DNA of 7,430 bases from Candidatus Methanophagales archaeon (lineage in GTDB: Archaea > Halobacteriota > Syntropharchaeia > Alkanophagales > Methanospirareceae): positions 1-7,430 of the forward strand of contig JAUWVD010000053.1 of NCBI GenBank assembly GCA_030617585.1, in the 5' to 3' direction. The notes below the pieces were generated by a model. It was not told where the DNA came from. It made no database searches and saw nothing but the letters and a program-made list of their open reading frames with translations. The translations under genes and the position numbers were made by a program. Positions 6,003 to 7,430 of this stretch are shown here, in pieces. Positions within the stretch are counted from its first letter, which is position 1. Each line of letters starts with the position of its first letter.

Positions 6003-7034
6003 ATGGATACGGGGTTTGTCTATCATGAGGATTATTTGAAGCATGACACGGGGGCTCATCCCGAGAGCGCAGAACGACTGATACACATAATGTCTGAGCT
6101 GAAAGAAGCGGGTGTTACGGAGAAGATGAAAAAGGTTCTACCCGTGAAAGCATCGAAAGAGCAAATAGCGTATGTGCATACGGACGCCTATATAAAAGGC
6201 GTGGAAAGGATGTGTAAAGAAGGTGGAGGGTTGCTTGATCCGGATACGCCTTTATGCACTGAAAGCTATGAAATAGCATTGCTTTCCGCAGGTGGCGTAA
6301 TAAAGGCAACTGACGAAGTAATGAACGACTCTAATAATCTGAAGCACATTTTTGCTTTGGTAAGACCGCCGGGCCATCATGCTACCTGGAACCGAGGTAG
6401 GGGATTCTGTATATTTAATAATATTGCGATTGCCGCCGAGCATTTAAAGAGACGATATTATGCTAACCGCATTTTGATTGTAGACTGGGATGTGCATCAC
6501 GGTAATGGCACGCAGGAGGTGTTCTTTGATGACCCTTCTGTATTGTATTTCTCCACACATCAATACCCCCATTATCCCGGCACTGGATGGATAGATGAAG
6601 TAGGTAAAGGCGAAGGTGCTGGTTTTACGGTTAATGTCCCACTACCTGCCGGTACTGATGACGCAGGCTATTTATATGCGCTAAATAATGTTTTAGTGCC
6701 GATAGCAAAGGCGTTTGAACCCGAATTTGTGCTTGTATCTGCAGGATTTGATGCGCATGTTGCAGATCCGTTAGCAGCAATGCACGTGACCACTCAGGGA
6801 TTCGGACTTTTTATGGATCTGATAAAGGAGATAGCGGAAAAGAGCTGTAAAGGTAAGATAGTAATAGCCTTAGAGGGAGGATATAATCTGGATGCTATTG
6901 CAAAATCCGCCGTATCTGTTTTCAATTCTCTTTTGTCCCCTAGGGAAAAGGGAAGAGCAGATATGGTAAGTAGCGGTGTGGTGGAGCGAGTGGAAGAGAT
7001 AAAAGGGGTGCAAAGAAGGTATTGGTCAATATGA
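6003..7034 (+). CDS. Histone deacetylase family zinc amidohydrolase
   Basis: A 343-residue zinc-dependent deacetylase of the arginase/HDAC fold (histone deacetylase, AcuC, acetylpolyamine amidohydrolase superfamily). RPPGHHA (121-127) holds the catalytic His pair H125-H126. DWDVHHGNG (161-169) supplies zinc ligands D163 and H165, and SAGFDAH (246-252) supplies the third, D250. Y294 in EGGYNL is the transition-state Tyr. The N-terminal YHEDYLKHDTGAHPESAERL block and the STHQYPHYPGTG loop resemble class II-like prokaryotic members. All catalytic residues are present, so the enzyme should be active. No signal peptide is seen, so it is cytosolic. Substrate is uncertain: acetyl-lysine on proteins such as Alba or metabolic enzymes, or an acetylated polyamine. 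The stop overlaps the purF start (ATGA, 7031-7034), implying coupled translation. The ATG at 6003 fits the nearby promoter. Confidence 0.95.
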   Translation: MDTGFVYHEDYLKHDTGAHPESAERLIHIMSELKEAGVTEKMKKVLPVKASKEQIAYVHTDAYIKGVERMCKEGGGLLDPDTPLCTESYEIALLSAGGVIKATDEVMNDSNNLKHIFALVRPPGHHATWNRGRGFCIFNNIAIAAEHLKRRYYANRILIVDWDVHHGNGTQEVFFDDPSVLYFSTHQYPHYPGTGWIDEVGKGEGAGFTVNVPLPAGTDDAGYLYALNNVLVPIAKAFEPEFVLVSAGFDAHVADPLAAMHVTTQGFGLFMDLIKEIAEKSCKGKIVIALEGGYNLDAIAKSAVSVFNSLLSPREKGRADMVSSGVVERVEEIKGVQRRYWSI

Positions 7035-7430
7035 GAGGTAAGGAAGGATGCGGGATAGCAGGCATTGCATTAACCCAAAATGATGCAGCGTTGCCTCTCT
7101 TTTATGCGCTCTATGCGTTACAACACCGTGGACAGGAATCAGCAGGTATAGCTGTGTGTAGTAGTGATAAAGAAGGTAAAAGAAACGAAACAAGTGCAAG
7201 AAAGGATGACATACAACTGATAAGAGGGATGGGATTTGTTCATGAAGTTTTTGATGATGAACAATTAAAATCCCTAAAAGGGAATATCGGCATAGGTCAT
7301 GTCAGGTATTCCACGACTGGAGCGTCGAAGTTATAAAATGCAGAGCCTTTACTTGTTAATTACAAGAACTGTAATATTGCTATTGCACATAACGGCAACC
7401 TTGTGAATACCGCAGAGCTGGGAAGAGAGT
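7031..7430 (+). pseudogene. purF: purF amidophosphoribosyltransferase, N-terminal part, interrupted by in-frame TAA; continues beyond window
   Basis: PurF makes 5-phosphoribosylamine from PRPP and glutamine, the first committed step of purine synthesis. Only the start of the N-terminal glutaminase (Ntn-hydrolase) domain is in the window. Cys7 in EGCGIAGIA would be the nucleophile after removal of a short propeptide. LQHRGQESAGIA (30-41) and GIGHVRYSTTGASKL (87-101) are conserved glutaminase blocks. Codon 102 is TAA (7334-7336) where relatives usually have Glu (SKLENAQP). Beyond it the same frame continues as NAEPLLVNY and IAIAHNGNLVN, the next conserved PurF segments. Apart from this codon the frame is undamaged, so the lesion is a one-base GAA-to-TAA change or a sequence error. 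A charged stretch at about 44-60 looks slightly longer than usual. The ATG overlapping the deacetylase stop is preferred to the upstream TTG at 7022; AGGT at 7017-7020 may be its ribosome-binding site. Confidence 0.85.

Noticed and set aside
6115..6443. Minus-strand frames inside the deacetylase gene
   Set aside because: They are antisense to the conserved catalytic region, short, and unlike any known family.
7022..7030. TTG start for purF three codons upstream of the ATG
   Set aside because: The ATG at 7031 gives the common 4-nt ATGA overlap with the deacetylase and a short pre-Cys leader; the extra residues match nothing in PurF.
7334..7336. TAA reassigned as a sense codon in this organism
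   Set aside because: argG, L10e and signal peptidase all end with TAA exactly at family-typical lengths, so TAA works as a stop here.

Overview
The window is archaeal chromosomal DNA. The evidence is an archaeal/eukaryotic-type ribosomal protein L10e (uL16), a signal peptidase I of the archaeal Ser-His-Asp type, and TATA-box promoters placed close to start codons. A methanogen-related euryarchaeon or ANME-like archaeon would fit the gene content and the AT-rich intergenic regions, but nothing here fixes the lineage.

Layout. On the minus strand, positions 1-1303 hold a transposase of the IS4 superfamily, IS1634-like. It runs off the left edge just before its expected catalytic Glu. A short region (1304-1532) carries its promoter and an inverted repeat. 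The minus strand continues with aroA (1533-2825), argG (2890-4065), a flavin reductase-like FMN-binding protein (4062-4607), ribosomal protein L10e (4746-5267) and signal peptidase I (5330-5869). A 133-bp divergent promoter region with a perfect 10-bp dyad follows. On the plus strand, a histone-deacetylase-family amidohydrolase (6003-7034) overlaps the start of purF (7031 to the right edge).

How the genes relate. The flavin protein and argG overlap by ATGA and are probably translated together; aroA follows 64 bp later with a possible promoter of its own. The arginine (argG) and chorismate (aroA) genes form a small biosynthetic cluster. Signal peptidase and L10e are 62 bp apart on the same strand. 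The deacetylase and purF are also joined by an ATGA overlap.

The most notable observation is an in-frame TAA at codon 102 of purF, where relatives usually have Glu. Reading continues in the same frame with perfectly recognisable PurF sequence to the window end. It is either a nonsense mutation (pseudogene), a sequence error, or recoding; the first two are much more likely. I found no convincing new biological system: no CRISPR array, tRNA, rRNA or defence cassette is visible. No gene-free stretch exceeds about 230 bp.
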